Origin: Theobroma cacao
Lineage: Eukaryota > Streptophyta > Magnoliopsida > Malvales > Malvaceae
Length of the DNA stretch: 64,000 bases
Direction of reading: 5' to 3'
Assembly: GCF_000208745.1 (NCBI RefSeq)
Contig: NC_030851.1
Location: forward strand, 39,891,662 to 39,955,661
Position 1 is the stretch's first letter; every line of letters begins with the position of its first letter. The position numbers were made by a program, and so were the translations under genes. The notes beneath the pieces were generated by a model that was not told where the DNA came from, ran no database searches, and was given only the letters and a program-made list of their open reading frames with translations. Positions 38,501 to 49,469 of the stretch are shown piece after piece.

Positions 38501-38977
38501 CCATTCCAAGAACCGTTGGTTGAGAGACAAACTCCTCGTTCCTCACAAGAAAGTATACTTTGGGGCCATGGTGAGTAGAAAGAGATGAAAAAGTTTCCGT
38601 GTTTGAATAGCTAATTACCTCTAAAGACACTGACCAAGTTATTGAAATTTTCTCAGGGACTGAATGTTCTGCTGAGATTTGCCTGGCTCCAGACCGTGTT
38701 GAACTTCAAGTTTGCATTGCATGCAGAAACCCTGACGACGATTGTCGCCAGTCTTGAGATCATTCGTCGTGGTGTATGGAATTTCTTCAGGTAATCAATA
38801 TATTATTCTTTCATCTAAAGACTGCCAAGTTTCAAACAAAGTATATTTATTAATTCTGACAATTGGATAACGTTCAGGTTGGAGAATGAGCACTTGAACA
38901 ACGTCGGAAAGTATCGTGCATTCAAGTCCGTACCGTTACCGTTCAACTATGATGAGGATGATGACAAAGACGATTAA
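35581..38977 (+). CDS. PHO1-H: PHO1-like SPX-EXS protein, copy A
   Basis: Membrane protein of the PHO1 family, whose members export phosphate and sense inositol pyrophosphates through the SPX domain. Eleven exons: 35581-36163, 36275-36620, 36719-36839, 37023-37152, 37235-37355, 37455-37713, 37800-37904, 38004-38048, 38142-38570, 38657-38790 and 38878-38977. They give 790 residues, a normal family length. The start [15 protein letters not shown] is the conserved SPX helix 1. SPX spans about 1-360, split by a variable acidic segment ([11 protein letters not shown]). Membrane spans follow ([31 protein letters not shown] and later). The EXS domain is at about 590-780, with [12 protein letters not shown] and [11 protein letters not shown]. 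The C terminus is acidic. The closest Arabidopsis relative by position is, from memory, PHO1;H3. Exons 3 and 9 are each fused relative to copies B and C. Confidence 0.95.
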
Positions 38978-39693
38978 GTTTTGTACGATAAATCTGCTGA
39001 AGAATAAGAAAAACTGCAGATAAAACGCCATAGATGCCCCGCAGCTGCCATCTGCTACAACATTAAACTTAAAACCCATCAAGGCAACATACAATGATTT
39101 GACAGAGATGGAGTTGTGGTACATAATTAAGGAATTTTGATGTTTGATGAGAGACAAAGCCAATACTTTTGCTAATTCTCTGTTTGCTTGTATTTTTTTT
39201 TTGTTTATTTTTGTTCAATGTACAGAATTCATTCTTAATGAAAAATACCTTCTAAATATTTTCCATTGATCCTCATTAAATGATCATACAAACAAGTACA
39301 TGAGAAATAAGTATATGAACAACTCATTGATAAATTTAATAAATTCATAAATAAGTTTTCCTACTGCATTTAATAAAAAAATTAATTCCATCATGACAAA
39401 TTAAAAAAACTCGAGTCCGATTCTAACCAATAAAAAAAAACCCGAATATGAAAATTAATACTTGGCTTATTTTATTAAACAAACTTGAAAATTGAAATCG
39501 AAACTTATATATTAAGTTTAATAAATGCTTTTAAATGAATTTTAAAACTGAGTTTTGAACAGTTCTAATTTTAGGTTTGTTCGTGCATCACACCAGGACC
39601 AATCTTTTTCCCAATCTTCCAATGCATTTGGTAATCTTAATTCTCCATAACATTAAAGTGAATTTGCTTTAGAAAACGGGAAATGAATCCAAA
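38978..39693. other. 3' flank of PHO1-like copy A
   Basis: Probable 3' UTR to about 39260, then AT-rich DNA. No gene recognised. Confidence 0.55.
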
Positions 39694-39787
39694 TAAATGA
39701 CTTGGCATTATTATTTTTGAAACTTGAAATTACTTCAAACTAAATGACTTGGCATTATTATTCTTGAAACTTGAAATTACTTCAAAC
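39694..39787. repeat. Tandem duplication, 2 x 47 bp, abutting the copia element
   Basis: Units 39694-39740 and 39741-39787 (TAAATGACTTGGCATTATTA...TTCAAAC) differ at one base. The second unit ends exactly where the 5' LTR begins, and its last five bases CAAAC are the target-site duplication of that element. Confidence 0.95.
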
Positions 39788-40155
39788 TGTTAGCCATTAC
39801 CCTTATGCTGGTGATTCAAATAAGTGTTTGAAGAATGAAGAAACACAAATGAAGTGAAGAAAGGTGACTATATCGACTTGTGAAAAGAAAGGGAGAAGAA
39901 GGATCAAAACTCACCGTTTAAATAAAGGCAGAAGCTCAATACGCAACATTTTATTTTGCTTTTAAATTTCAGTTAGGAAGTAATCATTAGTTAGTTAGTT
40001 AGTGTTTAACTTGACTCTTTCTTCACTAATTGTATACCTGTACATATAAATACTACCACATAATACCTTGATTCTTTGAATGAGAGAATACTAAGGCACA
40101 TTCTCATCCATGTGCGTCGTCTCTTCCCTATCCTCCATTTCTGATGCTTCTGACA
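39788..40155 (+). repeat. 5' LTR of copia element
   Basis: Starts TGTTAGCC and ends TTCTGACA, so TG...CA termini. It contains CATATAAATACTACC (TATA-like, near 40040) and a 'ttagttagttagttag' short repeat. 368 bases. Confidence 0.95.
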
Positions 40156-40167
40156 TGGAATCAGAGC
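40156..40167 (+). other. Primer-binding site of copia element
   Basis: TGGAATCAGAGC directly after the LTR matches the usual initiator-Met tRNA primer site TGGTATCAGAGC with one mismatch. Confidence 0.85.
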
Positions 40168-40376
40168 AGGGAAACAAAGTCTGAGTAAAGGTGCTAGCTG
40201 TGGAATAGCTACTGGTGCCATGGTATTTAGCTCTATTCTGTTTGTTTTATTTCTAGTAAAGTAAAATCTCTAAACCTATTTTCACCTTACATTTGCTGGG
40301 TATCGTTTACTGTTTAACTTCATTATATCTTTAGTATTTGCATAATCTCTTCATTATTCCTCATTAAGCTTGAGTC

Positions 40377-41779
40377 ATGTCTATGTCTGCTGATTCGAAC
40401 CAGTCAAGGTCCCAAGGATCTCAAACCTCATCACAGATTTCACCAATAGGAGATCCTCAATCTCCCTATTACCTTCATCATATTAATCACCAAGGATCAG
40501 TCATTATCAATCCAAAGCTCACCACAAGTAATTATGTGGCATGGAGCAGATCATTTTTTTTTGGCTCTGTCCATTAAAAACAAGCTGGGTTTCATTAATG
40601 GAAGCATTCCAAAACCTGAAATCACAGATACACTATACCCTTCTTGGATTAGATGTAACAATCTTATAGTAGCATGGCTATTTGATTCCATTAGCCCTCC
40701 CATAGCATCAACCGTGTTTTACATGGATTCTGCAATGGAGATCTGGAACACCCTGAAACAAAGCTTTGCTCAACCAAACGATACAAGAGTATGTAATCTG
40801 TTATGCACATTTGGGAATATCAGTCAGGGAACACGTTCAGTGGACACTTACTTTGTTGAACTTAAGGGTATTTGGGAAGAGTTGAGGAACTACAGACCCC
40901 TGCCACACTGCGAATGTGGGAAGTGCAACTCAGAATGCTTCAAAATATACATACCAGTATCAAAAGGATATGGTTTTTAGGTTTTTGAACGGATTAAATG
41001 ATTCCTTTTCAACTATAAGGTCACAAATCATACTTATGGATCCCATGCCAACACTTGATAAGGTATATAGTTTGATATTGAGGGAGGAGGCTCAAAGAAA
41101 TATGCTGCTTCAAACTCAACCTATGCTTGAAACCTCTACAATGCTCACTACAGCAGACACAAGAAAGAAGTTTAAGAAAGAACTGATCTGTAGTCATTGT
41201 GGCAAGAAGGGACAAAGCAAAGAAAAGTGTTCCAGAATCATTGGATTCCCTGAAGATTTTAAATTCACTAAAGGAAAGAATAATGTAAGGAAAGGAAAAG
41301 GAACTGTCAACAATGTATCAGCAGGGAGTGATCTATCAGTAGATGAAATTCATATGGAGCAGGAGGAAGGCCTTGGTGGAACAAGCACTATGTCCCAAAT
41401 GTCTAACTTGCAGCATCAAGTCAACAAGTTGATGGTAATCTTGAGTGAGAATGGATTGACCAGCAATAAAGGTAAGAACATATCTGCAAATAACCAACAG
41501 ACAAAGCATTCACTAGCCAACTCAGCCTTTGCAGGTATTATCTCTGGCCATCTTTGTTTTAATACCCTCAACAATATGCCTCATAAGTTTAGAAATGTGA
41601 ATTCTCTCATGTTGAAACACAATTGTTGGATAATGGACCCAAGTGCAATAGATCATGTCTCAAACTGTTTAAAAAATTTTACTTATGCAAAACCAGTCAC
41701 TAATTGCTTTGTACAGCTACCAAACAATAAGAGAGTTATGGTGACTCATATAGGAACTGTTAACTCAGCCCATTATTAA
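40377..41779 (+). pseudogene. copia gag and protease region, broken
   Basis: Gag starts near 40377 with the UBN2-type N terminus (NYVAWSRS, SISPPIASTVFYMDSAMEIWNTL). The reading frame changes twice: near a T homopolymer at about 40551-40562 and again near 40960. The nucleocapsid knuckle near 41190 reads CSHCGKKGQSKEKC, with Gln where the zinc-binding His is expected. The protease site near 41630 reads MDPSA in place of the usual DSGA motif. Both changes would inactivate the products. The frame stops at 41779. Confidence 0.85.
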
Positions 41780-41913
41780 CCTTAAATGATGTATTTTGTG
41801 TGCCAAGCTTCATATTTAACCTTATATCTATTGGTCAACTCACTAGCACCAAATCAACTTATGTTTTATTTACTAACATGTATTGTATTGTCTAGGACAT
41901 TCCTTCATGGACT

Positions 41914-42770
41914 GTGATTGGGGTAGCTAAGGCCTCTTCCGGACTATATTTGATGGAAGATAGAAAAGAACAGCAAGACTTGTCTAGCTACTGTTTTGAT
42001 AAAGTTGTCAAGCTTCCTTTTACTTCACTAGTTAGAGTCTGCAATGCAGGGCATAGGACTTTTGATTTATGGCATTTCAGACTTGGACATGCTCTTCTGG
42101 AAAGGATTAGTGTAATAAATCAACAATTTCCAAGCATTAAATGTTCAAATGATCTCATTTGTGAAATCTGCCCTTTAACAAAATAGAAAAAGTTACCTTT
42201 TCCTATTCATGTTCAGAATATAGATCCATATTGACATCTAGGGACCCTATGAGGTACCTACTTTGTTCAATCAGAGATATTTTCTCACCATTGTAGACGA
42301 TTATAGTTGTTTTACATGGATTTTTCTTATGAAAAGTAAAACAGATGTTTCTAGCATAATACCTGCATTCAATGCTTTTGTTCAAAGACAATTTGATCTA
42401 AAAATCAAATGCATAAGAACTGATAATGGTCAAGAGTTTAGGCTCACAAATTTTTTTACTAAGTTAGGGATAATCCATCAATTGTCCTGTGTAGAGGATC
42501 ATCAGCAAAAAAGGACTATTGAAAGAAAACATCAGCACATACTGATGGCAACAAGAAGTCTGATGTTTCATTCAAAAGTTCCAATCACTTTCTGAGGGGA
42601 TGCAGTCCTAACAGCAATACATGTGATCAATAGAGTGCTTACCAAAATCCTCAAAAATAAATCACCTTATGAGCTACTCTATAAAAGACCACCTTCCTAT
42701 GCACATTTAAGGTCTTTGGATGCCTTTGTTTTATATCTACCTTGACTCGAAACATAAAGAAATTAGATGA
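41914..42770 (+). pseudogene. copia GAG-pre-integrase and integrase core, broken
   Basis: The zinc-binding pre-integrase segment (LWHFRLGH ... ICEICPLTK) ends at an in-frame stop (42184-42186). The integrase core (42263-42595) keeps TIVDDYSCFTW and RTDNGQEF acidic residues and the ERKHQHI glutamate segment, but a stop follows at about 42593. The frame then continues with AIHVINRVL and [12 protein letters not shown] until another stop. Confidence 0.85.
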
Positions 42771-43474
42771 AAGGGCTAGTAAATGTATATTCCTAGGATA
42801 CCCAAACAATGTTAAAGGGTTCAGAGTATATGATCTGAATGCACAAAGGGTACTGATTTCAAGAAATGTGGTTTTTCATGAAGTGATTTTTCCTTTCCAA
42901 ACTTTGTAGCATAATGTACCAAAATAGGCATTTCATCAAACACCTCAAACACATAGTAGATACTTTAACCCCTTTGACCAAAATTCATAGATTTTTCAAC
43001 ACCAAAACCCTCCACCAGTTGAATTACACTTACCTGAATGTAATTCACCCAATGACCAACCTTCAATATCATTTGTGAATGATTTGGACCAAAATGCCCC
43101 TGATGAGGCCAATGATTTTGCTAGTACTTCTACAATTGGCAACACTAATGGACCTGAAGCAATCATAACGAATGACACACAAACATAAGTTAGAAGAAGC
43201 TCTAGATCAAAGCATATCCCAAAGTACCTTGAAGCCTACCAATTAGACTTACCTTCTCAAACCAACAATGTTACTGCACATCCAATCACTAAACACCTAT
43301 CTTGCCACCAACTATCACCTGCTCATAAGTCATTCATCACTTCTCTATCAACAATTTCTAAATTAAATTCTTACTAGCAAGCAAGCAATCAAGCATTCTC
43401 ACGGGAAAGATGCCATGACTGTTGAATTGAAGGCATTGGAAGATAATGGTACATGAAGCATTGTTCCACTACCT

Positions 43475-44890
43475 CCCAACTGTCATGTAGTAGGTTGTAA
43501 GTGGGTATACAAGGTAAAACTGAATGCTAATGGCAATGTAGAGAGATCCAAAGCACGTTTGGTTGCAAAGGGATATAATCAGATCAAAGGTTTTGACTAC
43601 CAAGACACCTTCAACCTAGTGGCCAGACAAACAACAGTAAGAGTATTTTTTGCATTAGCAGTTGTACACAACTGGCATTTATCACAACTTGATGTGAATA
43701 ATGCCTTCTTGAATGGTGAACTAGCAGAGGATGTATATATGGAGTTGCCACAGGGATATGTAATTAAGGGGGAGTGTCCAAGTCATTCAAGGCTGGTTTG
43801 TAAGCTACACAAGTCTCTCTATGGGCTCAAGCAAGTATCAAGAGTCTGGAATTCCAAGCTCACTACATCACTTCAAAAATTTGGTTTCAAACAGTCAAAT
43901 TCAGATTACTCACTGTTCACTATGAAAACATATAATGGAGATTTTATAGCTCTCTTAGTGTATGTTGATGATATACTAATTGCAAGTAATTCTGTCCAAG
44001 TAAAGTCTGATGTCAAAGAATTTCTGAAGTTAGAATTCAAACTCAAGGAACTTGGTAAAGTAAAATACTTCCTAGGACTCGAGATTGCCAGATCACCAGA
44101 AAACATATCAATATGCCAAAGAAAATATGCTTTGGACCTTCTTGAAGAACAAGGATTACTTGGAGCTAAGCTTGTGAGTACACCAATCGACTCTAATCAC
44201 AAATTGGCAAAATCCAATGATGAAGACAAGCTGACAGATGCAACAAGCTACAGACAACTAGTTGGAAAATTGCTATACTTGACATTTAGCAAACCTGACA
44301 TCGCATATGCAGTGCAGGTACTCTCATAGTTCATGGAGAAGCTTGGCATTCATCACTTTGCAGCAGCTCACAGGGTCTTGAAGTACATCAAAAAGGCACC
44401 AGGTCAGGGAATATTAATGAAGTCAAAATGCAATTTAAAAATATCTGGATACTCAGACAGCAATTGGGCAGGATGCTCTGACACCAAAAAGTCAGTTACA
44501 GGCTACTACATCTTCATTGGTGATTCCTTAGTGAGTTAAAAATCAAAGAAACAGTCTGTAGTGGCAAGAAGTTCAGAAGAGGCAAAATACAGATCAATGG
44601 CTGCTACTTGTTGTGAAATCATATGGCTAAGGTCTTTAATGGCTGATTTTGGGATTAATTATTCTGAAGCTGTGAACCTATGCTCAGACAGTCAATCAAC
44701 GATACAAATCAGCAAAAATTCTGTACTTCATGAGAGGACAAAACATATAGAAATGGACTGTCATTTCCATCAGAGAAAAGGTATCAGCTGGATTGATTAA
44801 CCCCTTGCATATTTCAACACAGTCACAGTTGTCAGACATTTTCACCAAAGCACTTCAACCGAGACAATTCTATAATCTGTTGAGCAAGAT
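43475..44890 (+). pseudogene. copia reverse transcriptase and RNase H, broken
   Basis: The RT domain (RLVAKGYNQ ... LDVNNAFLNGEL ... YVDDILIAS near 43965) is open from about 43480 to the stop at 44327-44329. RNase H continues in the same frame (GYSDSNWAGCSDTKKSVTGY, then after a further stop SSEEAKYRSMA and HIEMDCHF). The best-preserved part of the element; several stops remain and the 3' end is shifted. Confidence 0.88.
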
Positions 44891-44918
44891 GAATGTTCAT
44901 GACATTCATAGTTCATCT

Positions 44919-44928
44919 TGAGGGGGAG
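44919..44928 (+). other. Polypurine tract of copia element
   Basis: TGAGGGGGAG lies immediately before the 3' LTR, the standard site for plus-strand priming. Confidence 0.85.
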
Positions 44929-45295
44929 TGTTAGACATTACCCTTATACTGGTGATTCAAATAAGTGTTTGAAGAATGAAGAAACACAAATGAAATGAAG
45001 AAAGGTGAGTATATCGACTTGTGAAAAGAAAGAGAGAAGAAGGATCAAAACTCACCGTTTAAATATAGGCAGAAGCTCAATACGCAGCGTTTTATTTTGC
45101 TTTTAAATTTCAGTTAGGAAGTAATCATTAGTTAGTTAGTTAGTGTTTAACTTTACTTTTTCTTCACTAATTGTATACTTGTACATATAAATACTACCAT
45201 GTAATACCCTGATTCTTTGAATGAGAGAATACCAAGGCACATTCTCATCCATGTGCACCGTCTCTTCCCTATCCTCCATTTCTGATGCTTCGACA
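44929..45295 (+). repeat. 3' LTR of copia element
   Basis: Starts TGTTAGAC and ends CTTCGACA; 367 bases, about 95% identical to the 5' LTR by hand count. Followed by CAAAC, the target-site duplication. Confidence 0.95.
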
Positions 45296-45300
45296 CAAAC

Positions 45301-45755
45301 CATGGATGAAATGGAAAATCAAGCTAGTCGAGTTGAGTTGTGAACTCGGTGGGCTCAACTTAGTGGAAAACTCAACTCCAACTAGACTAAATCGAAGGTA
45401 TCTATCAATTTTCAGGTATTAGTTTGAAAAATAATCATGAAAATTTGAGCACTGGCTCAACTCAACTCATTATGCAATATATAGAATTATTTTTGTACCC
45501 AAATTTGAATGCAAATTAAGTATGAACTAATAACAAAAATATAAGTATTACTAATGACAATAAATTATAATTACAAGATTATGATATTATTACAATGATA
45601 ATTATAAAACAACCTTATTTTTTTATCTCGACTTTTGTAACGTAAATATCAATGTGAATAGACGTATGAAAATTATATTTAATCAATAATTATAAAAAAA
45701 ATTTTATTAAAAAAGTTAAAATTTACGTAAAAAAAAATATTGACTTAAACTAATA

Positions 45756-45798
<43 letters not shown>

Positions 45799-46560
45799 CT
45801 GATTGAACCATTAACGGCATTAGAATTTGAGATCGATTAGTTAGTCATTTTCAAATCTAATGAATTTGAACTGAATTATTGTAAAATATGAATGACATGG
45901 TTGAAAGCTTTGACCTCCATGGTGAGCTTAGGTTAAAAGCATGGACAAATTCCATTGGTTTCTTCCGCACACGTTTCTCTGCAACTTGGCGGCTAGAGCT
46001 TGGAGCCGCCAGACAGTCCTACGTAGCCAGAACTTAGAGAGGGCAGTTTCGATCTAGGTCGAGGGCATTCTATGCAGATTCATTCAAAATGCGACTGCCC
46101 CTTTCCCTTTGTGTCTAGGGGCAATGCACAAGGGGGACCCACCCAGACTTTAGGTACAAGCATTATTATTCAACCGGTCAAATTTATTAGAGAAAAGCTT
46201 TTACATGTGCTGCCATTTTCCATGGTGTCTCTTGAAGGACACAGCAGTCCATAATGGCAGTCCCAATGTCATGCCAGGTCTCTCTTTTTTATATATAGGG
46301 GAAAGAAAATCAATGCCACTTTTCGATTTTCTCTACTAAACTTTATGGGAAATTGTAATACATAATTAATAATTTGGGTAAATTATATTACACCTTTCGA
46401 GTGTTAGATTTAAAGATATTTTGATAATTTTATTTATGATATTAAAAACGTAATTCATTCTGTGAATAGAACTTATGCAAAAAAGATTAATTGAAAAAAA
46501 TAAAAACAGTTATGTTAAAAAAATTGAAATCATAAAAAATATAAATAGAATTTACTTAAA
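45301..46560. other. Intergenic DNA after the copia element
   Basis: AT-rich with no gene. A short open frame at 46072-46254 lies in the only less AT-rich part (about 45900-46280) but shows no recognisable protein. Confidence 0.5.
45761..45795. repeat. (TA)n microsatellite
   Basis: A 35-base uninterrupted TA run. Confidence 0.97.
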
Positions 46561-46570
46561 AAAAAAATTT

Positions 46571-46980
46571 TAGAGTCTGTTTGGTTTGACTTTTTTTTTA
46601 ACTTAAAAGCTATTATAAAGTTCTTATGAACAATAATAACTTTTAAAATTAAGTTAAAATTGTTTGATAAATTTTTTTTCATAAATTATAATTTTTGTTA
46701 AATTATCATAAAAGGTATTTTTTTGAAAGGGTAATATTGTAATTATTTTTAACAAATGAGGATATTTTTAGAATAAAAATAAAAATTTTCTTGTATTTTT
46801 AAAAGAAGAAAATAAAAAGCTCATTTTTGGAACTTTTTTTTAAGCTCTTTTTTTAAAAAATTTGTTCTTAAAAAAAAAGTTACTTTTTTTTAAGAATTTA
46901 TCAAAAAATCATGTTTTACTTGACTTTTACTTTTAAAAGATAGATAAGCTGAAAAAAAAACTAGACCAAACATGCACTTA
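46571..46980. mobile_element. Candidate MITE with TGTTTGGT terminal inverted repeats
   Basis: The left end AGTCTGTTTGGTTTGACTTT and the reverse complement of the right end AGTGCATGTTTGGTCTAG share a TGTTTGGT core. The inside is A/T-rich and largely self-complementary, with T-runs on the left facing A-runs on the right, including AAGCTTAT-like and ACTTAAAAGC-like halves. About 410 bases with no coding capacity. Ends and target duplication are not certain. Confidence 0.4.
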
Positions 46981-49295
46981 AAAGAATTACCAAACATGCA
47001 CTTAGAAGAATTATATAATTTTTTTTGGCTCAACGAAAGAACTATATAATTAAGCGAAATACTTGGTCAAGGTAAATCAATGTCCGATTTACGCGAGGAT
47101 GAACCAGAAAAAGTACAAATTTTTATATAAAATTCGTACGGATTGACATTTTCTTCGGTCAAAACTTTATTAGAATATAAGAATGAGTAAACAAGCAAAG
47201 GAAACAAAAAACTTAATTAGAATTTTGACTTGAGAATCTTTAATTATTGTATTATATAGAAAATTAAAAAAATGTTTTAATCCCAACAATATTAGAAAGG
47301 TCCAAAACTCAATAACAATATTGATTTGGTAAAATGGCGGATGCATTTTTTAGGTACATATACAAGTAATCTATTTCTCTCCTTTCCTTGATTTTGTCCT
47401 AAACTTTATATCGATTTATTTAATTATTTCAGAAATTTAATTTTAGTTGATCTCGATAAATCAATTTAGTTAAGACCGAACGACTCATTCACTATAATTT
47501 AACGTATTTATGGATAAGTATCATGTGTAAAAGTATATATTTACTTTAAATATCGCAATTCCATGTCATTAGTCTAAAATATGGTATAACAAAAAGGAGT
47601 TCTAGTTGTGGAAATTAATATGGTATATCTTATATGTAAATAAAAAAATTTAGTGGTTGAATTGTTCTTATCCTTTCTTTACATCAATGGCCAAATATTA
47701 AGTAAAAATAAATAAAATTGTTTTTCTTACAAATTCAGCTTCTCTAAACATCTTTAATGCTTGCATTATTTTTTTTTCCTACTGATTTTGATATGTAGGA
47801 TTTTTTTTTTTCCTTTTTGGGGGGTAATTCTTATCTAACAAAAAGAAATTTGGATAGCTTCAAATAATGGTCTCCTAATGATTAAACCCCACAAATTTCT
47901 ATATTAAATACTAAATTTATAAGATTGGATTCAATCAAATTGATTTCTTTTTTCTTACGGTATTATTGATGAATTATTGTTTATAGGCAGATCAGTTTAT
48001 ATATTGGACTGTCTCATAATTATATAAGATAAAATTCAATCAAATTGATTTCTTATTTCTTACGGTATTATTGATCAAATTATTTGTTTATTGACACTTT
48101 CAGTGATTATTAAATTACTAATGGGGCCGTCTGTGAACTAGGAAATTAACAGTTGTTCATCCACCGCACATAATTAAATTAATTAATTGGCCGTACAGAA
48201 ATAGACAAGAGTCAAGATCACCGAACAAAGATCTGGTAATTTACATGACTAACATAATATTATATATATATATATATAATTCCAGGGGCTATATGCAAAG
48301 AATATTCAAAAGAAAGCTATGAATTTAATTTCTACTCTTTGAAAAGAATGGTAACGGGAAATTATTAAAGAAATTGGGAAGGCAGGATGTGAGATAGACA
48401 AGTCCTCCACCTGCTACGTAAACAAAGATTTTATATTGATAAAGATTGACGGCAACTGATTGCATTAAATCAAATCCAGGGTTCCAGAAAGGCAACATTG
48501 TTTCTCCTCAGCACACTAAGCTCCACGAGTGTGGTCGCAAACCTGACTATGTCTGATTCGCCAAGCAAAGTCAAAAAGCTAAACCCCTCCCTCTATCGCT
48601 GTCCCAGAGTCCACTTTAGGATAAAGCCAGCAAAACAAGGGATTTAGGTCTTATATTTTTATAAGTATCGTAATTTTATAATAATAATATAATTAATTAA
48701 ATTAAAATACATAAAAATTAAAATAATTAATAAAATATCTACTTAATAAATATTTATTTTTTCTCATTTTTTACATCTTATTAATTTTTAATTATTTATT
48801 AAAAATATATAAAAATTAAAATAATTAATAAAATAACATATTCTTCTACTTTCAATTTATTATTACTTCCCACTCCCCATAATCTTATTAATTCGTAACT
48901 ATTTCTCTTATTCTCTTATTCCTAATTAATTAATAATCTCTAATAATTAATTTGTTTATATAAAATTAATTATTTTTTAAAATTTATAATATTCATTTTT
49001 AAATTCTTTCTTTCTTTTTTAACTTCAATAAAAAATGTTATTTTTTTAATTTCAGTAAAAAATATCTCATTTATATATTTAACTTTAAACTTTTGAGATA
49101 ATTGAACTGACCCTGCCTCTTTGCTTCTCTTCATTGATTGTTGTTTCTTCCCTTGTACACAGAGTTAAAAATGGACCTAGCACACCAATTTGCTTTCCCT
49201 CCGTGTTGCTTTTTCTTTGCGATTGAAAGTTCTTTACGTGAATAGTGAATCGGCAGTGAGCATAGAATCAAGGGAAAGAGTCAATGTTTCGCGTG
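46981..49295. other. Intergenic and upstream region of PHO1-like copy B
   Basis: AT-rich, no gene. It contains a ~64-bp direct duplication (47921-48090), a short (TA)n at about 48262-48280 and a GAATATTC at 48300-48307 that matches the PHR1-binding consensus. Confidence 0.5.
47921..48090. repeat. Direct duplication of ~64 bp
   Basis: 47921-47984 and 48026-48090 share ATTCAATCAAATTGATTTCTT and TTTCTTACGGTATTATTGAT blocks with few mismatches and a 41-base spacer. Confidence 0.88.
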
Positions 49296-49309
49296 TATAT
49301 ATATATATA
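49296..49309 (+). promoter_or_regulatory. Candidate TATA region of PHO1-like copy B
   Basis: A TATATATATATATA run 161-174 bases before the ATG at 49470. It is the nearest TATA-like sequence to the gene. Confidence 0.4.
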
Positions 49310-49469
49310 GATGTGTAAGGAATTGTCGAATTGCATCTTTCCCTCGTTAGAACTGAAGTTGCTTTCGATTGTTCTAAACCCTTTTTCATTGTCTGCTGAT
49401 ACACTGACAAAAGCTGAAAACCAGACTGTTTTGTTTTATGTTCTTCTGACAAAACCTGAACGGGCAACA

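Larger units (their letters stand above)
39788..45295 (+). mobile_element. Ty1/copia LTR retrotransposon, full-length but inactive
   Basis: 5508 bp with two LTRs in direct orientation, a tRNA-like primer site, a polypurine tract and 5-bp direct repeats CAAAC at 39783-39787 and 45296-45300. Internal order is gag, protease, integrase, reverse transcriptase, RNase H, which is the copia order. A hand comparison of the LTRs gives about 17 substitutions and one indel over ~367 bases (about 95% identical), so the insertion is not recent. Coding regions have several frameshifts and stops. It inserted between PHO1-like copies A and B. Confidence 0.95.
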
